Made by a program: the position numbers and the translations under genes. Under the pieces are notes generated by a model, which saw nothing but the letters and a program-made list of their open reading frames with translations, was not told the DNA's origin and made no database searches. A stretch of DNA of 64,000 nucleotides from Spodoptera frugiperda (Eukaryota > Arthropoda > Insecta > Lepidoptera > Noctuidae), in NCBI RefSeq assembly GCF_023101765.2, contig NC_064218.1, positions 8,866,001 through 8,930,000 of the forward strand, written 5' to 3'. This document shows positions 46,253 through 57,540 of the stretch, piece by piece; the stretch's first letter is position 1, and each line of letters begins with the position of its first letter.

Positions 46253-46535
46253 CTACCTCGTTGGTCGAGTGGTCGCAAGTGCAACTGCCGGACAAAGAGT
46301 CTCGGGTTCGATTCCCGGGTCGGGCAAAATACAGCTGGACATTTTTCGACTTTTTTTAAATTTCTTAGTAGTAGCACGGAGTCTGGAATTGTGGCCAGTA
46401 TATGGCAATAGGTTCACCCCCTATTACATGCGACTTATAACACAAATGGTGAAAAGTGGGTGCACATTGTATAGCGGCATTACGTATTGTAATGTGTACC
46501 TCTGCCTACCCCTAAGGGGATAAAAGGCGTGACGT
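46253..46535 (+). repeat. SINE family A, complete copy
   Basis: CTCGTTGGTCGAGTGGTCGC and GGGTTCGATTCCCGGGTCGG form the tRNA-like head. GGTTCACCCCCTATTACATG and GGGGATAAAAGGCGTGACG mark the body and tail. Confidence 0.8.
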
Positions 46536-46879
46536 CGCAATAAAATGGTCCACAATATAATATAAAAAAAATACGCATATTTCGGTAGTAACTAAACATA
46601 TATAAATTCTATTCATAGGCAACTCGTGTCATTCATCTGATCTGAGACAAGTCAAATATTAAAATAATAAACGAAAGAATACTATTAACGCCACACTAAT
46701 CGAATATTCGGATGATCACACGGTACGAATACGTGACTACTCGTACGTGAGTGATATTTCTTCAAGCATCAATCACGAACGCTCGTCGCGTCATGATTGA
46801 TCGCTCTAATGAGATCAAGGCGAGCCCACACTACCCTTTATCTGTGGGATGTAAATCATTAATGATGATTTAAAAACCA

Positions 46880-47060
46880 TTGAAGTTCTTTTTGTTAAAT
46901 TGTAGGTGTATGTAATGTCGTATCGTATTGTTGACTGTACGATTGGCATAGTAAGGTGACCGGCTGCTCTGTAACGTGTCGTGGGTGCAATTCCTGTACC
47001 GGCTAAAAAGTGATATGGGCAATTTCTGAATAAAATTTGTTTATTGTGTGCCACATTATC
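46880..47060 (-). repeat. Another repeat with a tRNA-like block
   Basis: GACTGTACGATTGGCATAG and GTGGGTGCAATTCCTGTACC look like A- and B-box blocks, followed by TTTATTGTGTGCCACATTAT. There is only one copy in the window, so the assignment is weak. Confidence 0.35.
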
Positions 47061-47154
47061 GACACGTCGTGGGCATGTATAATAACTGTACCATTATTTA
47101 TTTATTTATTTTGCGACGAGACGAAGGACCATGTATAGTAACAGGTATCATACT

Positions 47155-47318
47155 AATATTATAAACGTGAAAGTTTGGATGTTTGTCTGTCAATCACGCT
47201 GAAACTAATGACTGAATGTCGATATAATTTGGTGCACAGACTGAGTATGAGCTGACTTGGGTGATAGGATACTTTTTACCCCATGGGAATGCAGGTGAAG
47301 CCGCTGGCAGAAGCTAGT
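47155..47318 (+). mobile_element. Helitron-like 3' end
   Basis: ATTATAAACGTGAAAGTTTG, AATCACGCTGAAACTAATG and the end GGCAGAAGCTAG preceded by a GC-rich hairpin-like block. This matches the non-autonomous Helitron ends common in Lepidoptera, by general knowledge. Confidence 0.5.
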
Positions 47319-47638
47319 TAAATATAAACGCACCCTAACACGATCACAACTAAACAATATAGTCAGTCAGTGCATAATTGTCAGTTAATTGCGTTTACAG
47401 ACATAGCAGACTAATTAGCATGTCCCACTGTTTGCATAGTGTTCCCAATGTTGTAATCAACTAATGCACACATCACTCAACCCGTCCTCATTCCGAATTA
47501 GTGACCACTAATTATATGATACTAATGTAAACATATGTTTATTTTTAAATGTACATTTCGTATTTTGTCTGTCATGTAGGAATTTTGTTGGATATGACAT
47601 TGTACATCTGTTATTCTGCGAATGTTGTGTAAAGGTGG

Positions 47639-47844
47639 TGTGGCGACACATTGACAATCAACGATCAAATCAACGGATGATGTCATAAATATCCTGCATC
47701 GCACATACGAAGTTTACATGCGAATTAACATGGATAGAAAATCCCAACGAACAACAGTTGGGCAGAAAGCCCGCCAGGCATGATCACCTCGCCTGGTCGG
47801 AGGATCCTCCTTTTATTAGGGAACTTTACTCTCTGTTCCCTAAA
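47639..47844 (+). repeat. 5' LTR of the TRIM-like element
   Basis: 206 bp; contains CATGATCACCTCGCCTGG and the inverted pair GAGGATCCTC. Confidence 0.85.
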
Positions 47845-48343
47845 GTGGTGACCCCGAAGTGATTGAAACCAACCTTCACGGAGCAGATCAGCACCGTCAT
47901 CCTATTGCCATCTCCCTCACCCATCACTTCTCCGCTGAGCGGTAATCAAGTCGCAGCCAACCAGCATCCTCGGCCTCATCAGGGACCACCACACGCTACA
48001 TCGAAGATATGCAGCCTGGTTCTTCCCTACGGCCTTACCGGCGTCTAGGCACAGCACTCTGCACACGGTCTGAGGACGTCTTCCTCCCGTCAACGCAGAC
48101 GCCAGCCACTACGCACCTACCCTCGCAGCATCAATTCCCCGACTCACCGTGGGACACTGCGAGCTTCACTACTCCGACTCACTGGAGTATCACCCTGCAC
48201 CGCTCACCCGACTCACTGGGCATTCAGCGGCACAGTTCCGACTCACTGGAACTAGGGACATTCTACACTGGCTCTGGCACCGCTCATCTCAAGCATCGAC
48301 AGCCGTCTCAACAGGATCGACCTCCGGTCTTGGGGGGGAGTGA

Positions 48344-48549
48344 TGTGGCGACACATAGACTATCAACGAGCAAATCAACGGATGACGTCATAAATATCCT
48401 GCATCGCACATACGAAGTTTACATGCGAATTAACACGGATAGAAAATCCCAACGAACAACAGTTGGGCAGAAAGCCCGCCAGGCATGATCACCTCGCCTG
48501 GTCGGAGGATCCTCCTTTGTTTAGGGAACTTTACTCTCTGTTCCCTAAA
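48344..48549 (+). repeat. 3' LTR of the TRIM-like element
   Basis: 206 bp, the same length as the 5' LTR, with differences mostly in the first 50 bases and near TCCTTTGTTTAGGG. Confidence 0.85.
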
Positions 48550-48764
48550 GTGGTAATGGAAAATCTGTTTCAAATTTGTTATTTTAAAGTTCGTATTGAG
48601 TCATTGGTAATATCATCGGCCAATTGCAAGAAATCATTAACTGCAAAAACACACTAAAAATGTTTTAACGATAGTAGACTTCTTTGACACATTCTAAAAA
48701 ATATACCAGATAGAAATAAGTGAGTTTTTTGCATTTCGTAGAATGTGTCAAAATAAACGTAAAT

Positions 48765-48835
48765 CAATAAGAGTCTGGCACTACCTCTCGCCTACTCTAG
48801 ATGGAAAAGTCATTGGATAAATAATAGAGCCCCAA
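48765..48835 (+). repeat. Dispersed repeat family C, fragment
   Basis: AAGAGTCTGGCACTACCTCT and AAAAGTCATTGGATAA. Confidence 0.6.
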
Positions 48836-49199
48836 AAAAATAGATATAATCAAATTGAAATAAATGCTTTGATTTTATGCACTAACTGTGAGGACCTGTT
48901 ATACCAAACATTATCTCCTAAGAACCACTTTACCAGCTCTCTAGTCATCGACCAAATATTTGCTGAAGCAGGTAACTCTATACCAATGCTACGGAAGCAA
49001 AGCATTGCTTTTTAAGTTACTCTATACTGACATCGTGACGTCATCTCCGGTTCGTTGACACAGGGAAGTGCTTCCTCTTGGTATTGACGCAGCTGGGACT
49101 AACAGTGAGCCTTTGGCTGGCTTTTTTTTCAGGAAATTATTGTAGAAACTATTGGTGTGATGCTGGCAATTACCTGTAAAGGCTTTAAGTTTAACTAAA

Positions 49200-49368
49200 G
49201 GTATTTTTTGAGGGGGAAAAATCATCCAATGGCTTCTCTCGCCTTGAGCGAGGTGAGAAGGAGTGTCAGACTGTAACTCATTAAAAATTACCCTGTTTCT
49301 ACTCCTGCTTTTCGAGCCCGAACTTCGGTAACCCGCTAGGCAGTCCGCAGCTCCAGAAGTACCTATAG
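49200..49368 (-). repeat. Dispersed repeat family C, long inverted copy
   Basis: GAAAAATCATCCAATGGCTT, GGAGTGTCAGACTGTAACTC and CGCTAGGCAGTCCGCAGCTC. Confidence 0.7.
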
Positions 49369-49924
49369 GTAGTTGCACATTGGATGGATAACCTACTGCT
49401 ACCATGTAAAATGCATGTCAGCTGGGTTCGATACCCAAACTGATTTTTTTTCGCATGGTAAGTAAATACACCCTTGTCACACCAGAAATTCTAGTGTGGA
49501 CTCCTCTTAATTGAAAACTCACGCGAAATGGAAAATATACTAGTGTGATCGGATTGCTACGAGGTTCGTAGCCTTTTTCGTAGTCCTTTGCTACGGTTTA
49601 CGCTAAGCCTACGAAAAAATTGCTGACAAAATCTAGCTTTTCAATTTTCTACGCTATCAACGTAATTTCCAGCAAGTAACTTTATTTTTTCTGTTGTAAC
49701 ACGTAGATATGTGTTTACGTAAATTAACATAATGTTAATTAGCCCTGAGTCAAGCTTATAATATTCATTTTAGAAAACTTTGTTTCAAAACAACAGTTAT
49801 CTCAATTAAATTATCGTACAAGTAAGTAAAAGTATGGAGATATGTAACTATCGGACTCAATTCTAGACAAATTTCTTAAATCAAATATTTATGACACATT
49901 ACCTGGCTAGTAAAATTCAGAGTT

Positions 49925-50140
49925 CCCTGTGATGGAGTTTCTTGCTCGTTCTTCTCCATAGGAATCTACATCACACATCGGAATGAGCAAATAACTTCAC
50001 TCAACTTTTTCGTTTGACGTCCAAAAGTGTCTTCCTTGTCTAATTGAAATATGGAATGAACAAATAACTTTTTCGTATGATGTTAAAAAGTGCTGAACTA
50101 ATGGAAATAAATGATTTTGACTTGACTTTCAATCTTCTGC
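49925..50140 (+). mobile_element. LINE 3' end
   Basis: GGAGTTTCTTGCTCGTTCTT followed by AATGGAAATAAATGATTTTG and a GACTTGACTTTC tail. A related copy lies at 54425-54590. Confidence 0.5.
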
Positions 50141-50822
50141 CTTCTCAGTTGACATCCCCAGTAATAGCTACTAAACTAATAAGATATAGTGATTACCTAT
50201 ATACTGCCTTATACAGTTAGGGACTCGTCCGTCCCAATTATTGGTGGTAGGATTAATTAGTCAGTAATACGTATTTATGATTAATCCCCAACGCTTTGGA
50301 TAATTGATGACTATACATATTATATGGGGATGGGGAGCGGTGTATAAATATGTAATTTGTATTTATTGCTGATATGGTATAACATACATAATTACATACA
50401 GTATGGAGATCACTCATACGATTTAAATGACATTAAACAAAAATTGTAGTGTGCTATAAATATTGATTGGACTTATTGTAAAAAAAATGTATGACAAGGG
50501 CATAACTTAACATAACTAATATAAACAGAAAAAAATTAACTATAAGAAATACTTGTCCAGAGAAACATAATACAACTAATTATTTTAATAAAAGCCAAGA
50601 TTTAAACATTTAAATTTTCAAACAAAATAAATAGGTAATTAAAAATAAATCAAGTATGAAATTCTGTGTGAACAGCTCCATGTACCTTGACCACAGAAGA
50701 GCTGTAATGTTGTAGGTTGTCTAGGAATGTTATGGACATGCGGCGCGGCTGTTGCAATGCCGTATTTGTACGCTCATTTTTGGTATATTATCAACCAACA
50801 TAATAAAAAATACATGATTTTA

Positions 50823-51015
50823 TTGTAACTTTCGTGAGACATACTAAATTAATTATTATGTTATCGGTTTATTCACGTTACGGTAGCAGCGTGACAATCG
50901 CCGCGTCGTATGTCGCGAAATGCTGCTCATAAATATGAGCCTCTTGCAAGGCTTGAAACTAGTCGAGTTCGTCGTCAAAACATTACGTGAGTAAGCCGAT
51001 AACATAATAATTAAC
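50823..51015. mobile_element. MITE family M2, fullest copy
   Basis: AATTATTATGTTATCGGTTT at the left and its near-complement CCGATAACATAATAATT at the right. Interior CGCCGCGTCGTATGTCGCG and CTTGAAACTAGTCGAGTTC. Other copies lie near 41,003, 54,885 and 60,834. Confidence 0.75.
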
Positions 51016-51034
51016 AAATACGTGGTTTAAATTG

Positions 51035-51155
51035 CATTTATGAAAAGACTGATAACTGTAGATGAAGCGAAAGAGGTGTGTAAGAATCACAGCAATTGGC
51101 ATTCCATTGTCTCAGCCTACCCCCATGGAAGACAGGCGTGAGGTTGAGTATGCAT
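51035..51155 (+). pseudogene. Short LINE C-terminal fragment
   Basis: ATGAAAAGACTGATAACTG, then GAAGCGAAAGAGGTGTGTAA and CATTCCATTGTCTC repeat the end of the fragment at 22471-22690. Confidence 0.5.
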
Positions 51156-51648
51156 GAACAAGCTCTTTTTCCACAGGAATGACTCGTATAAAGATGACGC
51201 GAAAATCTACCCCCACGGAATATGCGCCGCATTTTTACACATCTCCCAACCTTAAACAGTTTGACATGAAGAAGAAACAAATCAACTGCTGACCAACTAA
51301 TACCTACATCTTACTTTGTCAGCAAACTAAGGTAATGTTTGTATAAATATACCTTTCGTTATCTAGCCCTGTAACTACATAACTGTAATAAAGGCCCTAG
51401 TTTCATCTCAGACAATTATGTCAGTGTTTTATCTAGACAGGCCAAATATGCCGTGTGGCCCACCTAATCGCACCGCCCATAATTTATATACGCCACAGAG
51501 TATTCAACTAATGGAGCGTTAACGTATAATCCTGTTACACAAAATGGTGCGATATTGTCGCTTTAGTATTTTTTGTTTTGGTGTTTATTTTCTAGTTTCA
51601 TGATAAATTATGACAATAGCAACTAAAACATACAAAATTAACTAAAAA

Positions 51649-51820
51649 ATCACGGTTTACTCACGTACATTAATGGAGAAAAGCTCTACTAGTTACGCGC
51701 AGACGCGGTAACGTCGCGCAGCCTACTGTAGGCCGCACGCGCTGCTCGTTATAAAGAGTCCCTCTGTGACTCGAAACTAGTAGAGCTTTTCTCTATTAAT
51801 GTACGTGAGTAAACCGTGAT
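51649..51820. mobile_element. Palindromic MITE, family M3, with terminal inverted repeats of about 44 bp
   Basis: ATCACGGTTTACTCACGTAC at the left and GTACGTGAGTAAACCGTGAT at the right are exact inverted copies. The pairing continues through GAGAAAAGCTCTACTAGTT with one change. The interior is GC-rich and non-coding. The 20-bp ends resemble those of family M2. Confidence 0.75.
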
Positions 51821-52421
51821 GTTTTTAATTAACAAATAATTTTCCTTATATTTTCCTAGAAAATATACTCTGCCTGCGTTTTTGTTCATGAAAACCCACA
51901 CAAAAGGATTTAAATAAATATTATTTCCATTTAAAAGTGAGAACAAAGGAAAGTTTACTCATTCACTATTACTCGTATAAAGGATTTTCCTCGTCACACA
52001 TGAAAAAAAATATGCATGGAAACTGCATTAATATTCCGACTGACGTATTTTTGCGTGCAAAAATTATATAACTTGAAGTCTCCATTCACTGAATACTCCA
52101 TGATTTACCCCACAAATGGAGATGAAGATTCATCTTTTTTATTTAAACTTTGACGTCGGTTTTTATCAACGGCCAATTTATCTTTAGGATAGCCTTTTTT
52201 AAAATATATTTTATGTTGAAAAGACGTGATGAGGTCGGCCTGCCATCCCTTCATTTGCAAATTAATTGAGACATTGTCATTGATACCTTGAAAGCCTTTA
52301 TAAAACCAGCCCTCTAATTTCCCGATACGTGTTTTGTTTTTAAAAATAGACATTACGCATTTTTGTTTACTGAAAGGATCGGTAAAAGTGTTGGGATATT
52401 GTAAGACTTACTTTTGAGAAC

Positions 52422-52495
52422 AGGGTGATTTTTAGTCAGTAAGAGTCTGACACTCCCTCTCGCCTCGCCCAAGGCGGGAAAAGTCATTTATTAAT
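52422..52495 (+). repeat. Dispersed repeat family C, fragment
   Basis: TTTTTAGTCAGTAAGAGTCT and GACACTCCCTCTCGCCTCGC. Confidence 0.7.
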
Positions 52496-52708
52496 AAGAA
52501 AAAATCAGTGCAAATCTGTTGTCATCCAACAACCGTAACTAACTAATTAAAAAAACGACTAATGCGCCTACCACACGTGCATGCCTGACCACAGTTTTAA
52601 TTGCACATGCTTGTCGCATGAAAAGACTGAACACGGATGTGTCTACCACACGGCACAGTTAAGTACGCGCAAGCCACATTCTTGTCGACATCGTCGGCGT
52701 GGAAACAA

Positions 52709-52850
52709 TGGTTCCCAATGAAGAACTATTTCTTCTGCTATTATTTTTTCAAGTGTTTGCTTGTGAAAAAAAGAAAATACAAAAGTCAAAGTGTAAACGA
52801 TCAAAGTGGACAAAAAAATGGCTGTTGAATAGAAAAATTCATTCACGTAA
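52709..52850 (+). pseudogene. N-terminal remnant of a Harbinger-like transposase
   Basis: About 47 codons of MVPNEELFLLLLFFQVFACE followed by a Lys-rich stretch and KWTKKWLLNRK, the latter similar to the KW..WL.RR motif near the start of insect Harbinger transposases. The catalytic DDE domain is deleted. The similarity is from memory. Confidence 0.45.
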
Positions 52851-52866
52851 TTGGCATAATTCATCA

Positions 52867-52936
52867 TTGGCAGAGATTTATATAATTCAATGAATTCAGT
52901 AACGAACTGTCGATTGTATGTACGTAAATCCGCCAT
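52867..52936 (-). pseudogene. N-terminal remnant of a MADF/Myb-like transposon protein
   Basis: About 23 codons, MADLRTYNRQFVTEFIELYK then SLP, resemble the first helix of a MADF domain (FIELYKSLP-type). After this the frame runs into unrelated sequence, which places the deletion junction. Confidence 0.5.
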
Positions 52937-53202
52937 TTTTAACGACCGTGCGCGTACAGTTACTCCTCTCGACTAAACTGAGAGCGGCTTGAACACTGAA
53001 CTACCAACCACACGCGCAGGCAAGTTTGTACAAGTATAGCTTGCGCATGCCAGAATTTCAAGCAAGTTTAAAAACCATCAAGCCAAGCATTGGAGTTTGC
53101 GCATGCTACCGTTTTACCAACTACACGCACAGTGTTCAGTGTACAAGCTGGCATGCGCAAGTAAAACTGCGGTCAAGCATGCACGTGTGGTAGGCGCATA
53201 TA

Positions 53203-53274
53203 TGTCCAAATTAAAAAATTGGTGTCTAATATTTTTTCGTTAAGTACCTAACTGACATTATCATCATCCCTATT
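53203..53274 (+). repeat. Repeat family M6, end fragment
   Basis: TGGTGTCTAATATTTTTTCG through ATCATCATCCCTATT, directly beside the Harbinger-like element. Confidence 0.6.
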
Positions 53275-54424
53275 AATTGAGTATGTATCACGAAGTTATA
53301 ATGAGCCTATCGTTGTCAATTTTACTATGTTTAACCAAAGTCCCTCAAACCGTGCTGACATCAGATGACGGAAGACTGCTCAGCATACATACGTCTGCTG
53401 TGGCCTGGCACTACATTACACCCAATGAGACGTTAGGGGCTGGCCAGGAGAATTTATTGCTGTGCTCATGACCCGACCAGCGAGCTCGCACTAAACACAG
53501 TGCTGAACATTATTTATATATTACTGTAACGTTTTCAGTGCGGCCATTAGATCTACTGTTTACTTGACGTCTTATTAAAAAAATACTTAAGCCTTGACTT
53601 TGATTCTTTTGAAAGAGGTGTACTCACTATTTTTTTTTCTCACTCTCAAAGTATGAAGAAATAGCTATACGATACGAGCAAAAATCAAATTGTTCAAGAG
53701 TAATAAAAACAATCGATTTCTAGTTTCTTTTTATAAACTTAATAGGAGTGCGTTTGGCCACCATCTCGCCTAGTAATGCCATGATATGGCCGACGATGGA
53801 ACACTACACACTTCCTATGAACAATCTGTTCTCGCGGGACTTGAAGTTTCAAGATTTTATGTACAAGTCAACAGTTTTACATACTGTACACTTCGAATTA
53901 GAATTACCATTCTTCTGTTCACTGTTTAAAATCCACCACCCGTCACAAGACCATTGAACAATTGACCCCGCGGTCCTCGTGGCCCCAATGATCGGCACAC
54001 ACAGAGTATATTGCCGACAGGCGCCACACGCCTCCACTATCCTGCTGTGTTTGATGCCGGCCCAGGGTTGCCACCTACCACCTCGCATTACTCATTCTGT
54101 ATTACCCTCATCACTATTCCCATCAAAATGTGTATATTTCTTATTTTACGTGAAAGCGCGGGATTGTGGTGTTTTTCCGTATTGTTGCTAAATCTGTTTA
54201 GGGTTTGTTTCATATTCTTTCTTTGAGAAGTGAATAAATAGTTTCCATATTATGAAAGTCAAAGCACTCTGGTAAGTTAAAACATACTAAAAAGGTCTTG
54301 AAAAATAATATGACATTATAAGAGATAGTTATAAGTTTATGGCCTGTAAGTAATTCTTTTAACGGGGTTCTTAAAAGTTATAAAACTATTCCAGAAACTT
54401 TCAAATTGCAAGTCTTAAAAGAGT

Positions 54425-54590
54425 AATGACGGAGTTTCTTACTCATTCTTCTCCATTCGAAACAACACTTTGGAACGATCACCTAGCTTCTCTGACAGAA
54501 AGACTGACGGACAATTCAATTGGATGTTTCAAAAGTGCATAATTAAGAATTAATTCCTATACTTACTGATTTTGACTTTTAAATTCCGTT
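54425..54590 (+). mobile_element. LINE 3' end
   Basis: GACGGAGTTTCTTACTCATT and ATTTCAAAAGTGC-type text ending CTGATTTTGACTTTTAAA. Similar to 49925-50140. Confidence 0.45.
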
Positions 54591-54884
54591 TTATGGTTTC
54601 CCAAAATATATTTAGTAAATCAACAAAACCAATCAAACCTCCCTGTCAATTCAAGCAATAATTTTCAACCTACATCAGCCTATCAAATAAATATGGCGCA
54701 CGTCTCCCAACCCTGTGCCGACCACGCTTTGATCAACGCGCGGAAGGCGTTCCGGCAGCCAACCGCTGCAGACTGTCCAGCTAGCACCAGCCACGTGTCT
54801 ATATACCCACTGCAACATTAACTATAGGGAAAACGTCCATGAAAATCGCGTAAAACACACGTCAGTTAAATATTTGACAAAGGA

Positions 54885-55240
54885 AATGATTAATTATTAT
54901 GTTATCGGCTTGTACGGTGAAACCGAACACATTGCATTATTATTATTGTCAAGTCATCATTTTACTCTACTTTACAAATTAATATTGCTTGAACGATTAG
55001 TACACGATTAGCGGCCATCGCGTGTGCTCCCTCGCTCCTTTGTTTTGACAACCTTTGGTCCAGTAATTAAATAATCCCGAATTCTCTACACGGCTTACTC
55101 ACGTAATGTCACGGGGAACTCGACTAGTTTCAAGCCACGCTAGAGGCTCCCATACATGAGCAGCATTCCGCGACGGCGATTGTCGCGCTACAGTAATTTT
55201 AATTTAATTTAGTATGTCTCACGAAAGTTACAAAGGAAAT
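54885..55240. mobile_element. MITE family M2 interrupted by an insert of about 175 bp
   Basis: The left end ATTAATTATTATGTTATCGG stops near 54,916 and the family sequence resumes at 55,092 with ACTCACGTAATGTCACGGGG. CGGCTT occurs at both junctions. It ends TATGTCTCACGAAAGTTAC. Confidence 0.6.
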
Positions 55241-55309
55241 GATGATTAATCATATTTATTTTTGCAAATAGGTTACAATGTAACTCTTTTACACGTCAAT
55301 CTCTTAAAT

Positions 55310-55600
55310 AACTAGCTGAGGCCGGTGTTGTGTTGGCCGGTGCAATGTTTTGTCACAGAGAAATGCACGAAATAACTGTTTTGTGTTATCCACAAATTAT
55401 ATTAACACAAGTTTTTTTGCCAGTAGTTTCGCCCGCGTACCCGTGGGATAAGAAGTAGCCTACTTATATGTTATTTCACAACATAATCAATCTCTATTCC
55501 AAATTTTATCCTAATCACTTCAGTAGTTTTTGCGTGGAAGAGTAACAAACAACAATACTTACAAACTCTCGCAGTTATAGTATTGATAGGATTATTGCTG
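55310..55600 (-). repeat. Helitron-like debris
   Basis: TTTCGCCCGCGTACCCGTGG, AATTTTATCCTAATCACTTC and GTAACAAACAACAATACTT, a typical moth repeat string. Borders are uncertain. Confidence 0.4.
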
Positions 55601-56212
55601 ACGTGTTTGTAAACGCCTCCACGACAAATTTTAAAATTCCAGTGTGGAGTAACGTTTCAAATTATCATCAAATGTTGCTTAATGACAGTATTTTATATAC
55701 TAGATTAAGTAAGAAAATCAAGTAATCGCTTACCGAAAAGAAAAACTCAACTCGCATGACTGAAATATACCTACGAGATACCGGCGGATAATGTTTTATG
55801 TTCACACCTCTTCAGCAAACACGTCTAAATTATTTAACATGTACATATGTCCGTGACATGGGGAAAGACTAGTAAAAGATGTGATGAAAACTATAAAAAT
55901 AACATTAAACATCTTTCACTTTCATTTCCATGTTTAAACTTTGAGAAAAGACATCATTGTATGGCCTGTATCCACCATTGTTACACCATTGAGTGCTCTG
56001 AGAAATTGTTTGGTCTGATACCTGCCGCGTTTTATCGCCATCGACCTACACGACAGCACTTTCATCCCCATCATATAGATAGTTGATAGGCCACAACAAG
56101 GCTTCTCATGAAACTTTCTGCCTCACACAGCAAAACTGTGAAATGAGCTGTCGTCAGCGGTATTTCCGAACCGATATGACCTTCAAACCTTCAAGAAAAG
56201 AGCGTATTTCTT

Positions 56213-56312
56213 TTTAAAACGCCGTCAACGCGCCTGTCACTCCTCTGTTCTTGCGGGTGTCCATGCTTACGATCAGGTAACCCGTCCACTCGTTTGCCCG
56301 TTTAAAAATACA
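56213..56312 (+). repeat. Dispersed repeat family D, tail
   Basis: AACGCCGTCAACGCGCCTGT, GCGGGTGTCCATGC and CGATCAGGTAACCCGTCCAC. Confidence 0.65.
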
Positions 56313-56780
56313 GACGAAATCACGAACATAAACCCACTCTTATACCAACATAAGTTATAAAAATAAAGGCATAAAATAATCTCTTGAAAGAACAACCAGC
56401 GTATAGTAAACTTAAATCTTCTAAACTTTATAAAATATCTGCAGAAGCAAGCAAAGTAATGTTCATAGTTTATTTACACTACAGCTTTGGTGCAACTTCC
56501 TTGCATGGGCACAAGTATTGACAAGACACAAGATGGTGCCTGCTCCATCATTTATGACCAAAGTTTGTTCTGTACCTGTTGTAGGTGCACCGAGATCGAG
56601 TGTAAATATCCTGTTCGTTATAAACTAGAGATATTTAGAGTGATTTTTAAGTGGCTACTCTTTTTTATCTGGTGTTTGTAATTATGATGACGAACACTAA
56701 TTTGAGTTCTTTCACAGAACATTACAAACTTAAGTCACCTTAATGGGTATTTCGATTTTCGATTTGATATACCATTATCA

Positions 56781-57000
56781 AGATGCTTTACCACCAGAGT
56801 GTTGTGCTCTGCTACGTTGCTGTGGATGCGGTTGGTGGAAACGGACTCAGCTAAGCTATGTTTTTTTTTTATATGGAAAGATATCGCATACTCGAGACCG
56901 CTACATAGCTTAGTATCAGTGGAAACGGCCACTAGTTTCTCAGCTATTACATCTTCGTAACATAAGCTACATAGCATGTCATCTCTGGAGGAAATGCGCC
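56781..57000. mobile_element. Palindromic MITE, family M1, shortened
   Basis: AGATGCTTTACCACCAGAG and TCTGGAGGAAATGCGCCC at the ends. The middle has lost about 60 bp relative to the other copies. Confidence 0.65.
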
Positions 57001-57446
57001 CTGCAGAAAATTAGCGTAAAACAACCAGTCTGAACCAAGCGCCACAACATTTTAAATACAACCAAGCGCTCAACTATCCTACCCTTAAAATATTATCCAA
57101 AACACTACTTAACATACAACACATTGTCAGCCATAGACCTAATTATGTCTAAAGTCTAGTACCTACCAAGCAGCGACGTTCCGGGGATGTTTGTTTATCG
57201 AACGGTCACCGAATACAGCCGAAGTTTCCCGAATGCTGAACTTTCAACAACTTGTGACTCAGTCTCCAAGACGACAAAGTGAGAGGTTCGATGCAGTGGC
57301 AAGTGCATTATTACTTGCCAACTTTGAGCATCACTTTAGTACTCGTCAATAGTGCTTGCACTTTGTACCTATAGGTATTATAACTTAAGGGGGGTTACTC
57401 TCACTTTTAGTAAGTGTCATCATTAAAATTTGTTTTATTAAACAAT

Positions 57447-57540
57447 GCTACTGCTTCCTGGGGCGTAGTTGCAAGTGCAACTGTAGAGTAAGAGGTTTCA
57501 GATTCGATTTCCGTAGCGAATATAATCACTTGGGTTTTTC
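57447..57540 (+). repeat. Diverged SINE head, probably family A
   Basis: GTAGTTGCAAGTGCAACTGT and TTTCAGATTCGATTTCCG keep the A- and B-box spacing, then ATCACTTGGGTTTTTCTC. Strongly mutated. Confidence 0.45.

Larger units (their letters stand above)
47639..48549 (+). mobile_element. TRIM-like miniature LTR retrotransposon with two 206-bp LTRs
   Basis: Two direct repeats of exactly 206 bp, 47639-47844 and 48344-48549, begin TGTGGCGACACAT and end TTCCCTAAA. I count about seven differences by eye. The 5' LTR is followed by TGGTGACCCCGAAG, which has the TGG start expected of a tRNA primer-binding site, and the 3' LTR is preceded by the purine run GGGGGGGAG. GTGG lies at both outer borders as a possible 4-bp target duplication. 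The 499-bp interior has no gag or pol sequence, so the element would need proteins from an autonomous relative. Confidence 0.85.
52562..53199. mobile_element. Internally deleted PIF/Harbinger-like DNA transposon
   Basis: The ends are exact inverted repeats beginning ATGCGCCTACCACACGTGC, and similarity continues for about 50 bp. Within this 638-bp element the starts of two opposed genes survive. On the plus strand from 52699 (MVPNEELFLLLLFFQ ... KRSKWTKKWLLNRK) there is a stretch like the N-terminus of a Harbinger transposase. On the minus strand from 52936 (MADLRTYNRQFVTEFIELY) there is a start like that of a MADF/Myb-like partner protein. The two are joined by a deletion around 52,850-52,868. 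I see no clear 3-bp target duplication. Confidence 0.65.

Noticed and set aside
48009..48488. 159-codon ORF in the TRIM-like element
   Set aside because: It runs across the internal region into the 3' LTR, has no retrotransposon motif and is rich in Pro/Ser/His in a repeat-like manner.
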